In this document: piece by piece, positions 1 through 7,933 of the stretch | Position numbering within the stretch: position 1 is the first letter of the stretch | Layout: every line of letters begins with the position of its first letter | Source of the DNA: an uncultured Hungatella sp. | Lineage (GTDB): Bacteria > Bacillota > Clostridia > Lachnospirales > Lachnospiraceae | Direction of reading: 5' to 3' | Assembly: GCA_949879025.1 (NCBI GenBank) | Contig: CATLBO010000008.1 | Span: forward strand, 1 to 53,391 | Length of the DNA: 53,391 nucleotides | The notes under the pieces: model-generated | Told to the model about the DNA's origin: nothing | What the model saw: only the letters and a program-made list of their open reading frames with translations | Database searches by the model: none | Position numbers and translations under genes: made by a program

Positions 1-45
1 TGGACATTATACCACACCCCTTAAAGGTGAATCAATCCCTTAACC

Positions 46-76
46 TTAAAAATCCCCTGGTTGGAACCAGGGGATT
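46..76 (-). terminator. Rho-independent terminator of the rpsF-ssb-rpsR operon
   Basis: A 12-nt perfect inverted repeat (51-62 with 65-76, core CCCCTGGTT) lies just past the rpsR stop codon. Read on the minus strand it is followed by TTTTT, as expected of an intrinsic terminator. Confidence 0.85.
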
Positions 77-88
77 GGTTTTGGGCGA

Positions 89-358
89 TTACTCCATTGT
101 GTAAGGCATCAGGCTGATGTGGCGGGCTCTCTTGATGGCTACTGTTAAGGCTCTCTGATGCTTTGCACAGTTGCCAGTAATTCTTCTGGGAAGAATTTTT
201 CCTCTCTCAGATACGTATCTCTTTAACTTATTGGTATCCTTGTAGTCGATCTCGCCGTTCTTCTCGCCGCAGAATACACAAACTTTTTTTCTTCTCCGCA
301 TACCGCCGGGTCTTCTTACTTTTGTGCCGTCTGCCTTGTCATTTTTATTGAATGCCAT
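89..358 (-). CDS. rpsR: 30S ribosomal protein S18
   Basis: An 89-residue basic protein of the small ribosomal subunit, recognised by the S18 core ([20 protein letters not shown], then [21 protein letters not shown]). S18 binds 16S rRNA next to S6 in the platform. The N-terminal part carries CVFCGEK, a short cysteine pair found in many Firmicute S18 proteins. It is the last gene of the classical rpsF-ssb-rpsR operon, and a strong terminator follows directly. An AGGAGGT site lies upstream of the start. Length is normal for the family. Confidence 0.97.
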   Translation of the reverse strand: MAFNKNDKADGTKVRRPGGMRRRKKVCVFCGEKNGEIDYKDTNKLKRYVSERGKILPRRITGNCAKHQRALTVAIKRARHISLMPYTME

Positions 359-398
359 GAGCTTGTACCTCCTTGTTATAATATGTTACAGTTTTTGC

Positions 399-875
399 CT
401 AGTTAAACGGAAGTCCTTCGTCTTCGACTCCGTCCGGAATGTTCATGAATCCATCACCAATAGCACTGCCAGGTTCCGGTCTGGCTGGCGGCTGCTGATA
501 ACCGCCTCCTGCATACCCGCCTGTCCCGGTGCCTGATGCATTCTTGCTGTCGGCAAACTCCTGATCTTCGATAATCACTTCTGTCGTATATACTTTCTGT
601 CCATCTCGATTGGTGTAACTGCCAGTCTGGATGCGGCCCGAAATCAGAACCCTCATACCTTGACGGAAGTATTTCTCTGCGAATTCTCCGGCTCTGTCAA
701 ATGCCACACAGGGAATGAAATCCGCACTCTGCTCGCTGCCATCCTGGCTCTGGCTTCTGCGGCCTCTTCTGTCCACTGCAAGGGTGTACCTTGCAATAGC
801 CATGGAACGCTCACCCTGGGAATATCTTACTTCCGGGTCTCTGGTCAGTCTGCCCATTAAGATTACTTTATTCAT
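399..875 (-). CDS. ssb: Single-stranded DNA-binding protein
   Basis: A 158-residue SSB. The N-terminal OB fold (about 1-105) begins MNKVILMGRLTRDPEVRYS and holds the typical DFIPCVAFDRAGEFAEKYFRQG segment in slightly modified form. A glycine/proline-rich linker (about 110-140) leads to the acidic C-terminal tip DEGLPFN, the usual docking peptide for SSB-interacting proteins (consensus DDDLPF). It coats single-stranded DNA during replication and repair. Its place between rpsF and rpsR is the conserved bacterial arrangement, and it is co-transcribed with both. Confidence 0.97.
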   Translation of the reverse strand: MNKVILMGRLTRDPEVRYSQGERSMAIARYTLAVDRRGRRSQSQDGSEQSADFIPCVAFDRAGEFAEKYFRQGMRVLISGRIQTGSYTNRDGQKVYTTEVIIEDQEFADSKNASGTGTGGYAGGGYQQPPARPEPGSAIGDGFMNIPDGVEDEGLPFN

Positions 876-896
876 ACGATCCTCTTTCTCTATCAG

Positions 897-1184
897 TTAT
901 GCATCCTGTCTTACGCATAAATATCTGATAACCGGCTCCATAATGCGAACGTGGGCTTCCACTTCGTTCGGACAAACGGAATCAGACTCAAACTGGATAA
1001 AATAATAGAAGCCTTCTTTCATTTTCTGAATCTCGTAAGCAAGTCTCTTCTTACCCCATTCATCAACGTTAGTCACGGTGCCGCCGAAACGGGTAATATA
1101 TCCCTGTACCTTCTCAATAGCTGCGGCTCTCTCATCATCTTCCAGCTTTGCGCTAAGAACAACTGCTAATTCATATTTGTTCAT
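897..1184 (-). CDS. rpsF: 30S ribosomal protein S6
   Basis: A 95-residue S6 protein starting MNKYELAVVLSAKLEDDERA, with the family segments VTNVDEWGKKRLAYEIQKMKEGFYYF and PNEVEAHVRIMEPVIRYL split across the chain. S6 forms a heterodimer with S18 on 16S rRNA. It is the first gene of the operon, with an AAGGAGG ribosome site immediately upstream and a sigma-A type promoter at 1260-1288. Length and order fit the standard rpsF-ssb-rpsR operon. Confidence 0.97.
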   Translation of the reverse strand: MNKYELAVVLSAKLEDDERAAAIEKVQGYITRFGGTVTNVDEWGKKRLAYEIQKMKEGFYYFIQFESDSVCPNEVEAHVRIMEPVIRYLCVRQDA

Positions 1185-1259
1185 AGTTTCTTACCTCCTT
1201 CTGGTCTCTGGCCCCCGTTTTCAGCTCCGGGAGCAAGGATTAATGTGTCACGGATTAGT

Positions 1260-1288
1260 ATTTTATCAGATTTTTCCTGGAAATGCAA
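1260..1288 (-). promoter_or_regulatory. Sigma-A promoter of the rpsF operon
   Basis: On the minus strand a TTGCAT -35 box (1283-1288) and a TAAAAT -10 box (1260-1265) are separated by 17 bp, about 75 bp upstream of the rpsF start codon. Confidence 0.6.
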
Positions 1289-1317
1289 GGGTTTTTGCGG
1301 GAATCTCTCCAATCTGG

Positions 1318-2517
1318 TTACTTTGTATAGTTGTCAAAATACCCTTGAATATAAATAATCGGGGTCCCTTTGTCACCGCTTCCGCTTGTCAGGTCAGCTA
1401 AAGACCCTATAAGATCTGTCAGCCTTCTGGGTGTGGTCCCTTGGGTCACCATGGTTCCTTTCAGGCTTATGGCCTTTTCGTCTTTTTCCTTAATGTAATC
1501 CTTAATAGCCTCTTTCAGTTGATCCCCTGACAGTGATGCAAAATCGTTGTCCGCCAGATATTTCAGCTTTACTTCATTGGGCGTCCCGTCAAGCCCCGCC
1601 GTATAGGCTGGAGAAACCACCGGATCAGCCAGCTCCCATATTTTTCCTACCGGATCTTTAAATGCCCCGTCACCGTAAATCATCACTTCCACATTTCTGC
1701 CTGTCTTTTCCGTCATAAGTTTGTGAATCCTGTCAACCATCTCCTGACAGCGGATAGGAAAAAGCTTTACGGTATTTTCCGTGGCTTTGTTGGAACCTAG
1801 AAGTCCATATTTGTCATTATATCCGCTGCCATCCACACTTTCTGTTAAGATCTCATCCAGCGAATAGACCTTTTTAGCCCCATTCTCCTTTAATATCCTT
1901 TTTGTCCTCTGACGGGTATGGATGTCACAGTTCAGCACAGTATCTGTGTACTGAAGAATGGCTTTCGCATTGTTGGCAAATATAACTTCTGCCTCTGCCC
2001 CTGCGTCTGTAATAAGCTGCTTATAATACTCCACATAGTCAACACCAGTAAAATAATGCTTTTGATACCCAAAAAGCTGACGGTATGTATCCTCTGTCAG
2101 TACGTCGCTCCAGGGATTAACCCCTTTTTCATCCAGCAGATCCAGATCGAGCAAATGATTTCCCACTTCGTCAGAAGGGTAGCTTAACATCAATACGATC
2201 TTTTTGCAGCCCATGGCAATTCCTTTAAGGCAGATTGCAAAACGGTTTCTGCTTAAAATAGGAAATAAAATCCCCACAGTGTCATCACCGAATTTGCTCT
2301 TAACATCTGCCGCAATCTGCCGGGTGGTGGCATAATTCCCCTGAGAACGTGCCACTACCGCCTCTGTAACAGCAATTACGTCTTTATCATGAATCTCAAA
2401 TTTCTCGCTTTCTGCTGCCGCCAATACGGAGTCTACTACAATCTGCGCCAAATCGTCCCCCTGCCGGATGATCGGTGCGCGGACTCCCCGTGATACAGTG
2501 CCAACCATTCTGTCCAT
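1318..2517 (-). CDS. F420-0:gamma-glutamyl ligase-like protein
   Basis: A 399-residue cytosolic protein that resembles the CofE/FbiB-type coenzyme F420-0:L-glutamate ligase family, with segments such as GVRAPIIRQGDDLAQIV near the N terminus, AVVARSQGNY, and EVMIYGDGAFKDPVGKIWE later on. The start is the ATG at 2517, because an AAGGAG site sits 9 nt before it; an upstream in-frame GTG lies inside that site. Lachnospiraceae are not known to make F420, so the real acceptor is probably another molecule. It is monocistronic and faces the divergent degV gene. Family assignment is by pattern and substrate is unknown. Confidence 0.7.
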   Translation of the reverse strand: MDRMVGTVSRGVRAPIIRQGDDLAQIVVDSVLAAAESEKFEIHDKDVIAVTEAVVARSQGNYATTRQIAADVKSKFGDDTVGILFPILSRNRFAICLKGIAMGCKKIVLMLSYPSDEVGNHLLDLDLLDEKGVNPWSDVLTEDTYRQLFGYQKHYFTGVDYVEYYKQLITDAGAEAEVIFANNAKAILQYTDTVLNCDIHTRQRTKRILKENGAKKVYSLDEILTESVDGSGYNDKYGLLGSNKATENTVKLFPIRCQEMVDRIHKLMTEKTGRNVEVMIYGDGAFKDPVGKIWELADPVVSPAYTAGLDGTPNEVKLKYLADNDFASLSGDQLKEAIKDYIKEKDEKAISLKGTMVTQGTTPRRLTDLIGSLADLTSGSGDKGTPIIYIQGYFDNYTK

Positions 2518-2678
2518 AGATTTTTTCTCCTTCACTCTCTATCGTCTATGCCCATCTTATATGCCGGGGCTGCCGGCAAAAAGTATGCGGCTGTGCATCT
2601 CTTATTATACCACAAAGCCTCCAATTCACAAGTATTTGTATAAAAACACATACACTGTCGAAAAATGTCATCACATAC

Positions 2679-2707
2679 TTGACTCCCCAATCAATATAAG
2701 GTAAATT
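2679..2707 (+). promoter_or_regulatory. Promoter of the degV-family gene
   Basis: TTGACT (2679-2684) and TAAATT (2702-2707) are spaced by 17 bp, about 45 bp upstream of the degV start codon. Confidence 0.5.
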
Positions 2708-2750
2708 AAACTTTGATAAATAGTTTTCAAAACCATCTTTGGAGGTATTT

Positions 2751-3584
2751 ATGGTACAGATTATTACAGACTCATCCTCTTTATATACGCCTGAGAAAGC
2801 CAAGGCTGCCGGATTCGAAGCAGTTCCTTTATGTGTCTGCATCGGAGACAGCCACCAGCGGGATCTGCTGCTGGATATGGAAGATTACTATAAAAAAATA
2901 GCTCAGGGCCTAGTGCCCTCTACGTCTCAGCCTCCCCTGGGCGATGTTCTGGAAGTCTTTGAAGCCTGCAGAGATTCTGAAATTATAAACATCTCCATGG
3001 CCGACGGCCTGTCTGGTACTTACCAGACTGCCTGTAGCGCCAGGGAGATGACAGACCATAAAGAGCAGATTCATGTTTTCAACAGCCGGACTCTGTGCGG
3101 CCCCCACCGCCATATGGTGGAAACAGCCCAGCAGATGAAAGAATCCGGTTCCACAGCTCAGGAGATTCTCGCCTGGCTGGAAGGCGCTGCTGATAACACG
3201 GAATCCTTTTTGATTCCCCAGGATTTTTCTTTCCTAAAAAGAGGAGGCCGTCTGACCCCCTTAGCTGCCGCCACAGGCTCCGTGCTGAAATTGAAGCCTG
3301 TTATGAAGCTGACAAAAGACGGCAAACGGCTGGATAAATTCGGAATCAAACGGACCATGACCTCGGCAGCCCAAAGCATTATTGAATACCTTAAAGACAA
3401 ACATTTGGGCGACAGCCATATTCTCTACATATCCCATGCCAATGCTTTGGAGGATACCCAAAAGATAAAAACCATGTTCCAGCAGGCCTTTATCGGCCTG
3501 GATATTCAGATTCTGGAACTAAGCGCCGCTTTTGTAGCTCAGGGCGGGCCCCAGTGCATTGCAATTCAATACATCCGGCGTTAG
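2751..3584 (+). CDS. DegV family fatty-acid-binding protein
   Basis: A 277-residue DegV/FakB-type protein. The N terminus (VQIITDSSSLYTPEKA) carries the conserved TDS motif. A Ser/Thr-rich loop (PSTSQPPLGDVLE) follows, then the SGTYQTA segment that contacts the lipid carboxylate in this family, and a late FLKRGGRLT motif. DegV proteins bind a single fatty acid, and FakB forms present it to the FakA kinase; no fakA is visible here. The start is the ATG at 2751, 5 nt after a perfect GGAGG; an in-frame ATG 12 nt earlier would place that site inside the gene. Confidence 0.93.
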   Translation: MVQIITDSSSLYTPEKAKAAGFEAVPLCVCIGDSHQRDLLLDMEDYYKKIAQGLVPSTSQPPLGDVLEVFEACRDSEIINISMADGLSGTYQTACSAREMTDHKEQIHVFNSRTLCGPHRHMVETAQQMKESGSTAQEILAWLEGAADNTESFLIPQDFSFLKRGGRLTPLAAATGSVLKLKPVMKLTKDGKRLDKFGIKRTMTSAAQSIIEYLKDKHLGDSHILYISHANALEDTQKIKTMFQQAFIGLDIQILELSAAFVAQGGPQCIAIQYIRR

Positions 3585-3604
3585 CCTGCCGCAGCTTCAG
3601 GTTC

Positions 3605-3784
3605 TCATGGCCTGCGGACTCCTCTGCAGTTCTTCTCCACCAGTTTCCTTTCTACCATGATCTGGTGGCTGCAGCCAAGACATTTCAGCCTGAAGTCTGC
3701 ACCAACCCGAAGAATCTCCCATTCCTGACTTCCGCAGGGATGGGGTTTTTTTAACTTTACAATATCGCCTACTTCAAAAACCAT
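3605..3784 (-). CDS. DUF951 small protein
   Basis: A 59-residue protein starting MVFEVGDIVKLKKPHPCGSQ, followed by EWEILRVGADFRLKCLGC. This is the DUF951 pattern: a small beta-barrel-like domain with a KKPHPCG motif and a CxxC pair (Cys17, Cys35, Cys38). The function is unknown; the cysteines suggest metal or nucleic-acid binding. It starts 4 nt after the stop codon of the aldo/keto reductase and is the last gene of a four-gene minus-strand operon. Confidence 0.85.
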   Translation of the reverse strand: MVFEVGDIVKLKKPHPCGSQEWEILRVGADFRLKCLGCSHQIMVERKLVEKNCRGVRRP

Positions 3785-3788
3785 CTTA

Positions 3789-4787
3789 TCAGCCTTTCTG
3801 TTTCAGAATTTCATCAATTTTCCCCAGCTCCTCACTGCTGAATGACGCACCTTTCAGACATCCTATATTGTCCATCAGCTGCTTTACGCTGCTGGCTCCC
3901 ACCAAAGCAGAAGTTACCTGAGGTTTTCGCAAAACCCACGCAAGTGCCATCTGGGCCATAGACTGCCCTCTTTCTGCTGCCATCTGGCTCAGCTGTTTCA
4001 TACACTGCAGCTTTTCTTTAGTCAAATATCTTCCTCCAACCGTCGTACCCTCCCTGGAAGCCCTGGAACCTTTTGGAATCCCTTTCAGATATTTGTCTGT
4101 CAAAGCGCCCTGAGCCAGCGGGCTGTAGGCAATGCAGCCCACTCCCGCTTCCTCCAACGTGTCCAAAAGCCCGTCTTCCACCCATCGTTCGAACATATTA
4201 TATCGGGGCTGATGAATCAGACAGGGTGTTTTGTTGGATTTTAATATCTCAATCGCTTTTCTGGCTTCGGGTTCCTGATAATTGGAGATTCCCACATAAA
4301 GCGCCTTACCTTGACGTACAATATCACTGAGGGCTCCCATGGTTTCCTCCAAAGGAGTCTCTGGGTCTGGTCTGTGATGGTAAAATATATCCACATAATC
4401 TATCTTCATTCTGGACAGGCTCTGATCCAGACTTGCCATAAGGTACTTCCTGGAACCCCAGTCTCCATAAGGTCCAGGCCACATGGAAAAGCCTGCCTTT
4501 GTGGAAATGATCATCTCATCCCGGTAATCAGACATGTGTCTGTGAAGTATTTTCCCGAAATTTTCTTCTGCCAGCCCTCTGGCCGGACTTCCGTAATTAT
4601 TAGCCAGATCAAAGTGGGTAATTCCATGGTCAAATGCGCAGAAAATGATTTCCTGCTGTTCCTCAATGCTTTTTTCCAAGCCAAAGTTCTGCCACAGCCC
4701 CAAAGAAATCTGCGGAAGCTTTATGCCGCTTTTTCCGCAGCGTTTATAAGCGATCTCATCATATCTATTATTTTCAGGTATATACAT
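3789..4787 (-). CDS. Aldo/keto reductase (YghZ/AKR14-like)
   Basis: A 332-residue NADPH-dependent aldo/keto reductase. The catalytic set is visible: Asp/Tyr in FDLANNYGSP, Lys in ISTKAGFSMWPG, and His in DIFYHHRPDPETPLEE. The middle segment (KPLR-like region YVGISNYQEPEARKAIEIL) and the SALVGASSVKQLMDNIGCL nucleotide-site segment are typical of the YghZ/L-glyceraldehyde-3-phosphate reductase group. It likely reduces small aldehydes such as methylglyoxal; the substrate cannot be fixed from sequence. It sits 20 nt downstream of the sirtuin in the same operon. Confidence 0.92.
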   Translation of the reverse strand: MYIPENNRYDEIAYKRCGKSGIKLPQISLGLWQNFGLEKSIEEQQEIIFCAFDHGITHFDLANNYGSPARGLAEENFGKILHRHMSDYRDEMIISTKAGFSMWPGPYGDWGSRKYLMASLDQSLSRMKIDYVDIFYHHRPDPETPLEETMGALSDIVRQGKALYVGISNYQEPEARKAIEILKSNKTPCLIHQPRYNMFERWVEDGLLDTLEEAGVGCIAYSPLAQGALTDKYLKGIPKGSRASREGTTVGGRYLTKEKLQCMKQLSQMAAERGQSMAQMALAWVLRKPQVTSALVGASSVKQLMDNIGCLKGASFSSEELGKIDEILKQKG

Positions 4788-4807
4788 ATTTTAATCTCCT
4801 GTCCTGA

Positions 4808-5545
4808 TCATTGCTGCATGTCGTCCTGTCTGGCATAGTTTTCAAAAACTTGTCCAATAGGTTCATGGATCACCAGATCTGCCTGAGTGTCACGGCTGGT
4901 TTCCGATTTGTTTATCAAAACCAGTTTCTTTCCTTCATAGTAGTCAATAAGTCCTGCTGCCGGATACACCACAAGGGAAGTCCCTCCTACAATCAGCACG
5001 TCTGCCTGTCGAATGTATTGTACAGCTTTCTGAAGCGTCTTTTGATCCAGTCCTTCCTCATAAAGCACCACATCCGGCTTAATGGTGCCGCCGCAGGAAC
5101 ATTTCGGTACCTTATCTGCCTGGATTACTGCTTCCAGCCCATAATACTTCCCGCACCTTTCACAGTAATTCCTGTGTATGGAACCATGAAGTTCCAGAAC
5201 CTCCCGGCTTCCCGCCATCTGGTGAAGCCCGTCAATATTCTGGGTGATGACGGCTTTTAGCTTTCCCTGCTGCTCCAGCCTGGCAAGAGCAAGGTGGGCA
5301 AAATTGGGCCTGGCATTGGTAATAATCATTTTGTTTTTATAAAATCGGTAAAATTCCTCCGGATTTTTTTTGTAAAAGCTGTGGCTGATAATCGTCTCCG
5401 GCGGATATTTGTATTCCTGATGATACAGCCCGTCCTGGCTTCTGAAATCTGGTATGCCGCTTTCTGTGGAAACTCCTGCTCCTCCGAAAAAAACAATATT
5501 GCTGCTTTGCTCGATCCACTGTTTTAAAGTTTCTTTCTCTGTCAT
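4808..5545 (-). CDS. cobB: NAD-dependent protein deacylase (sirtuin)
   Basis: A 245-residue Sir2-family enzyme that removes acyl groups from protein lysines using NAD. Visible motifs are GAGVSTESGIPDFRS (NAD binding, about 22-36), TQNIDGLH, and the catalytic His in LELHGSIH. A Cys4 zinc ribbon (YCERCGKYYG, then CSCGG) follows, with GGTSLVVYPAAGL and LVLINKSET after it. Length and motif order are those of class U/III bacterial sirtuins. It is 6 nt downstream of a small hypothetical gene and upstream of an aldo/keto reductase. Confidence 0.95.
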   Translation of the reverse strand: MTEKETLKQWIEQSSNIVFFGGAGVSTESGIPDFRSQDGLYHQEYKYPPETIISHSFYKKNPEEFYRFYKNKMIITNARPNFAHLALARLEQQGKLKAVITQNIDGLHQMAGSREVLELHGSIHRNYCERCGKYYGLEAVIQADKVPKCSCGGTIKPDVVLYEEGLDQKTLQKAVQYIRQADVLIVGGTSLVVYPAAGLIDYYEGKKLVLINKSETSRDTQADLVIHEPIGQVFENYARQDDMQQ

Positions 5546-5551
5546 TTCTGC

Positions 5552-5812
5552 TTAACCTCCTGATAATTGTTCATTAAGCCATTTCTGGGCATCCTTCAGC
5601 CCTTCATCTGTAAAAGGAAACAATCTGACCTTCTTTTGTTCTTCCAAAGTCGCATCTGAACATGTTTCCCCTATCCAACAAACCGCTGCCAGCTGGTTTT
5701 CGTCCCCATCAGCACTCCGTCTCTCAAGAACAAATCTTAAGGCTCCATCGCTTCCTGTAAAACGGCTTTTCTTTAACAAAGGAATCCCCATAATTCCAGA
5801 CAGATTGATCAT
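5552..5812 (-). CDS. Conserved hypothetical protein, 86 aa
   Basis: An 86-residue soluble acidic protein that I do not recognise by name. It begins MINLSGIMGIPLLKKSRFTG and ends with FPFTDEGLKDAQKWLNEQL, which reads as a short alpha/beta domain with a C-terminal helix. No signal peptide, membrane segment or metal motif is visible. A purine-rich ribosome site precedes the start, and the gene lies 6 nt upstream of the sirtuin. It is therefore the first gene of the four-gene operon and may be functionally linked to it. Confidence 0.65.
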   Translation of the reverse strand: MINLSGIMGIPLLKKSRFTGSDGALRFVLERRSADGDENQLAAVCWIGETCSDATLEEQKKVRLFPFTDEGLKDAQKWLNEQLSGG

Positions 5813-5995
5813 TTTCGTCCTCTTTCCTCCTTACTCCCCTGCAGCCTTCCAAATCCTTTGACATACAATTGCCAAAAGTCTTTCTTAAGTATACCACATA
5901 AACAATAATTTGACCTAATATATTAAGAGAAAAGCAATACATTATCCTGTCTTTTCCTGTAAAATGAAGAAAAAAGAAGAAAGGACTGAGCCTTT

Positions 5996-6754
5996 ATGAA
6001 TTCCATACGAAAACTTATGTCTGTATCAGCATTATCTTTAAGCATGGCGGCGCTGGCAGGCTGTAGCCAGGCACAGGCTCCTCAGACAGTATCAATTCCC
6101 AATATCCTTCAGGTAGAAAATCTGGAACAAAATGTTATTACGGTTCAAAGCACCGAAACCGTAAAGGTCGTACCTGACATGGCGGAGATCCGTTTTGCTG
6201 TTTCTACTCAGGAAAAAGACGCAAAAACCTGCCAGGAAAAAAACAATGAAGATCTGACCCGGGTAATCCAGTTTTTAACAGATTTTGGCATTGCCAAGGA
6301 ATCTATCCAGACCTCCCGCTATGGCCTGAACCCTATTTATGACTGGTCTGCAGGACAGACCATCACAGGCTATGAGATGGAAACCTCTCTTACAGTATCT
6401 GATGTTACCATTGAGCAGACCGGAACTTTAATTACCGCCTGTGTAGATGCAGGCATTAACAATATTAACCATATCTCCTATTTATCCAGTCAGTATGACT
6501 CCTGTTATCAGGAAGCCCTGGCCAAAGCCATTGACTCTGCACGTGAAAAAGCTCAGGCCCTGGCTGAAGCAGGCGGCTGCACCCTTGGCGCCATTGTCCA
6601 TGTGGAAGAATATTCTGACATGCAGGCAGCCAGATATGAAGGTTATGCCAAAACGACGGCTATGGCCAGCGGCGCCGAAGTGGAAGATATGGCTGTAGAA
6701 CCTGGGCAGGTCAGCGTTGAAGCCCGCATTTCCGTAGATTTCTCCATTCAATAA
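5996..6754 (+). CDS. SIMPL-domain (DUF541) lipoprotein
   Basis: A 252-residue surface lipoprotein. A short signal peptide ends in the lipobox LAGC (Cys22). The rest is a SIMPL/DUF541 domain: VITVQSTETVKVVPDMAEIR at its start, TSRYGLNPIYDWSAG and ITGYEMETSLTVSD in the middle, and ALAKAIDSAREKAQALAEAGG near the end. The family is related to kinase-interacting and periplasmic stress proteins but has no agreed biochemical role. It is monocistronic, divergent from the sirtuin operon, and ends at a shared bidirectional terminator. Confidence 0.9.
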   Translation: MNSIRKLMSVSALSLSMAALAGCSQAQAPQTVSIPNILQVENLEQNVITVQSTETVKVVPDMAEIRFAVSTQEKDAKTCQEKNNEDLTRVIQFLTDFGIAKESIQTSRYGLNPIYDWSAGQTITGYEMETSLTVSDVTIEQTGTLITACVDAGINNINHISYLSSQYDSCYQEALAKAIDSAREKAQALAEAGGCTLGAIVHVEEYSDMQAARYEGYAKTTAMASGAEVEDMAVEPGQVSVEARISVDFSIQ

Positions 6755-6770
6755 TCCGTATTTTTTTATT

Positions 6771-6813
6771 AAAAAGCCGACGGGGCTTAATCTGCTGTTT
6801 CCCGCCGGCTTTA
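6771..6813. terminator. Bidirectional terminator between the SIMPL gene and glf
   Basis: AAAGCCG-CGGG pairs with CCCG-CGGCTTT across a ~15-nt loop. T-rich flanks on both sides serve the converging SIMPL and glf genes. Confidence 0.75.
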
Positions 6814-6823
6814 TTAATAAAAT

Positions 6824-7933
6824 TTATCTTTGATACAGTCCATACTGTGCAGCCCGCTCCATGGCTGACTCAATTACTTTATCCATATCATAATATTTGT
6901 ATTCTGCCAGCCTGCCTCCAAAGATCACATGGCCTTCCTCTGCCGCTTTGGCGGCATATTTCTCATACAACTTCTGATTCTTCTCATCATTTACTGGATA
7001 ATAAGGTTCCATTCCTGCCTGCCAGTCTGCCGGATATTCCCTGGTAATTACAGTCTTAGGCTGAGTTCCGAACTCAAAATGCTTATGTTCAATAATCCTG
7101 GTATAAGGCGTTTCCCTGTCTGTATAGTTCACTACGGCAACTCCCTGATAATTATCCGTATCCATTACCTCTGTTTCAAATTTCAGGCTGCGGTATTCCA
7201 GTTTTCCAAAGCAGTACCCATAGTAGGAATCCAAAGTACCTGTATATACAATGGTTTCACCCAGGCTGTTATAGTACTCCCTTTTATCTAAATAATCAAC
7301 GCCGCATTCAATGTCGCAGCCCTCAAACAATTTTTCCGTAACAGCATTATAGCCGCCTATGGGAATACCTTGGTACAAATCGTTAAAATAATTATTGTCA
7401 TACGTATAGCGCACCGGCAGGCGCTTTATAATAAATGCAGGCAGATCCCGGCAGTCCCGTCCCCACTGTTTCTCTGTATACCCTTTTACTAATTTCTCAT
7501 ACAGATCAGTTCCCACCAGGCTAATGGCCTGTTCTTCCAGGTTCTTTGGTTCCCCGGCAATACTGGACCTCTGCTTTGCAATAATGGCCATAGCCTCCTT
7601 TGGAGTGGAAATCCCCCACATTTTGCTGAATGTGTTCATATTAAAAGGCATGTTGTACATCTCGCCTTTATAATTGGCCACAGGGCTGTTGGTATATCGG
7701 TTAAATTCCGTCAGGCTGTTGACAAAATTCCAAACTTCCCGGTTGCTGGTGTGGAAAATGTGTGCTCCATATTTGTGCACATGGATTCCTTCTGTTTCCT
7801 CACAGTAAATGTTTCCGCCAATATGTTCCCGCCTCTCCACTGCCAGGCAGCGTTTCCCCTGTTTTCTGGCAAGATATGCCCATACTCCTGCAAACAATCC
7901 GCTGCCTACCAGTATGTAGTCATATTTTTTCAT
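6824..7933 (-). CDS. glf: UDP-galactopyranose mutase
   Basis: A 369-residue FAD enzyme that interconverts UDP-galactopyranose and UDP-galactofuranose for cell-surface glycans. The N-terminal dinucleotide fold reads YDYILVGSGLFAGVWAYLAR, followed by ERREHIGGNIY, then HKYGAHIFHTSNREVW and the GLF segment YTEKQWG. Two conserved arginine-containing stretches lie further on. The start is the ATG at 7933, with an AAAGGAC site; longer in-frame starts would run into the upstream gene. It overlaps the end of the GH13 gene by 14 nt, implying translational coupling. It is the last gene of the xthA operon. Confidence 0.94.
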   Translation of the reverse strand: MKKYDYILVGSGLFAGVWAYLARKQGKRCLAVERREHIGGNIYCEETEGIHVHKYGAHIFHTSNREVWNFVNSLTEFNRYTNSPVANYKGEMYNMPFNMNTFSKMWGISTPKEAMAIIAKQRSSIAGEPKNLEEQAISLVGTDLYEKLVKGYTEKQWGRDCRDLPAFIIKRLPVRYTYDNNYFNDLYQGIPIGGYNAVTEKLFEGCDIECGVDYLDKREYYNSLGETIVYTGTLDSYYGYCFGKLEYRSLKFETEVMDTDNYQGVAVVNYTDRETPYTRIIEHKHFEFGTQPKTVITREYPADWQAGMEPYYPVNDEKNQKLYEKYAAKAAEEGHVIFGGRLAEYKYYDMDKVIESAMERAAQYGLYQR

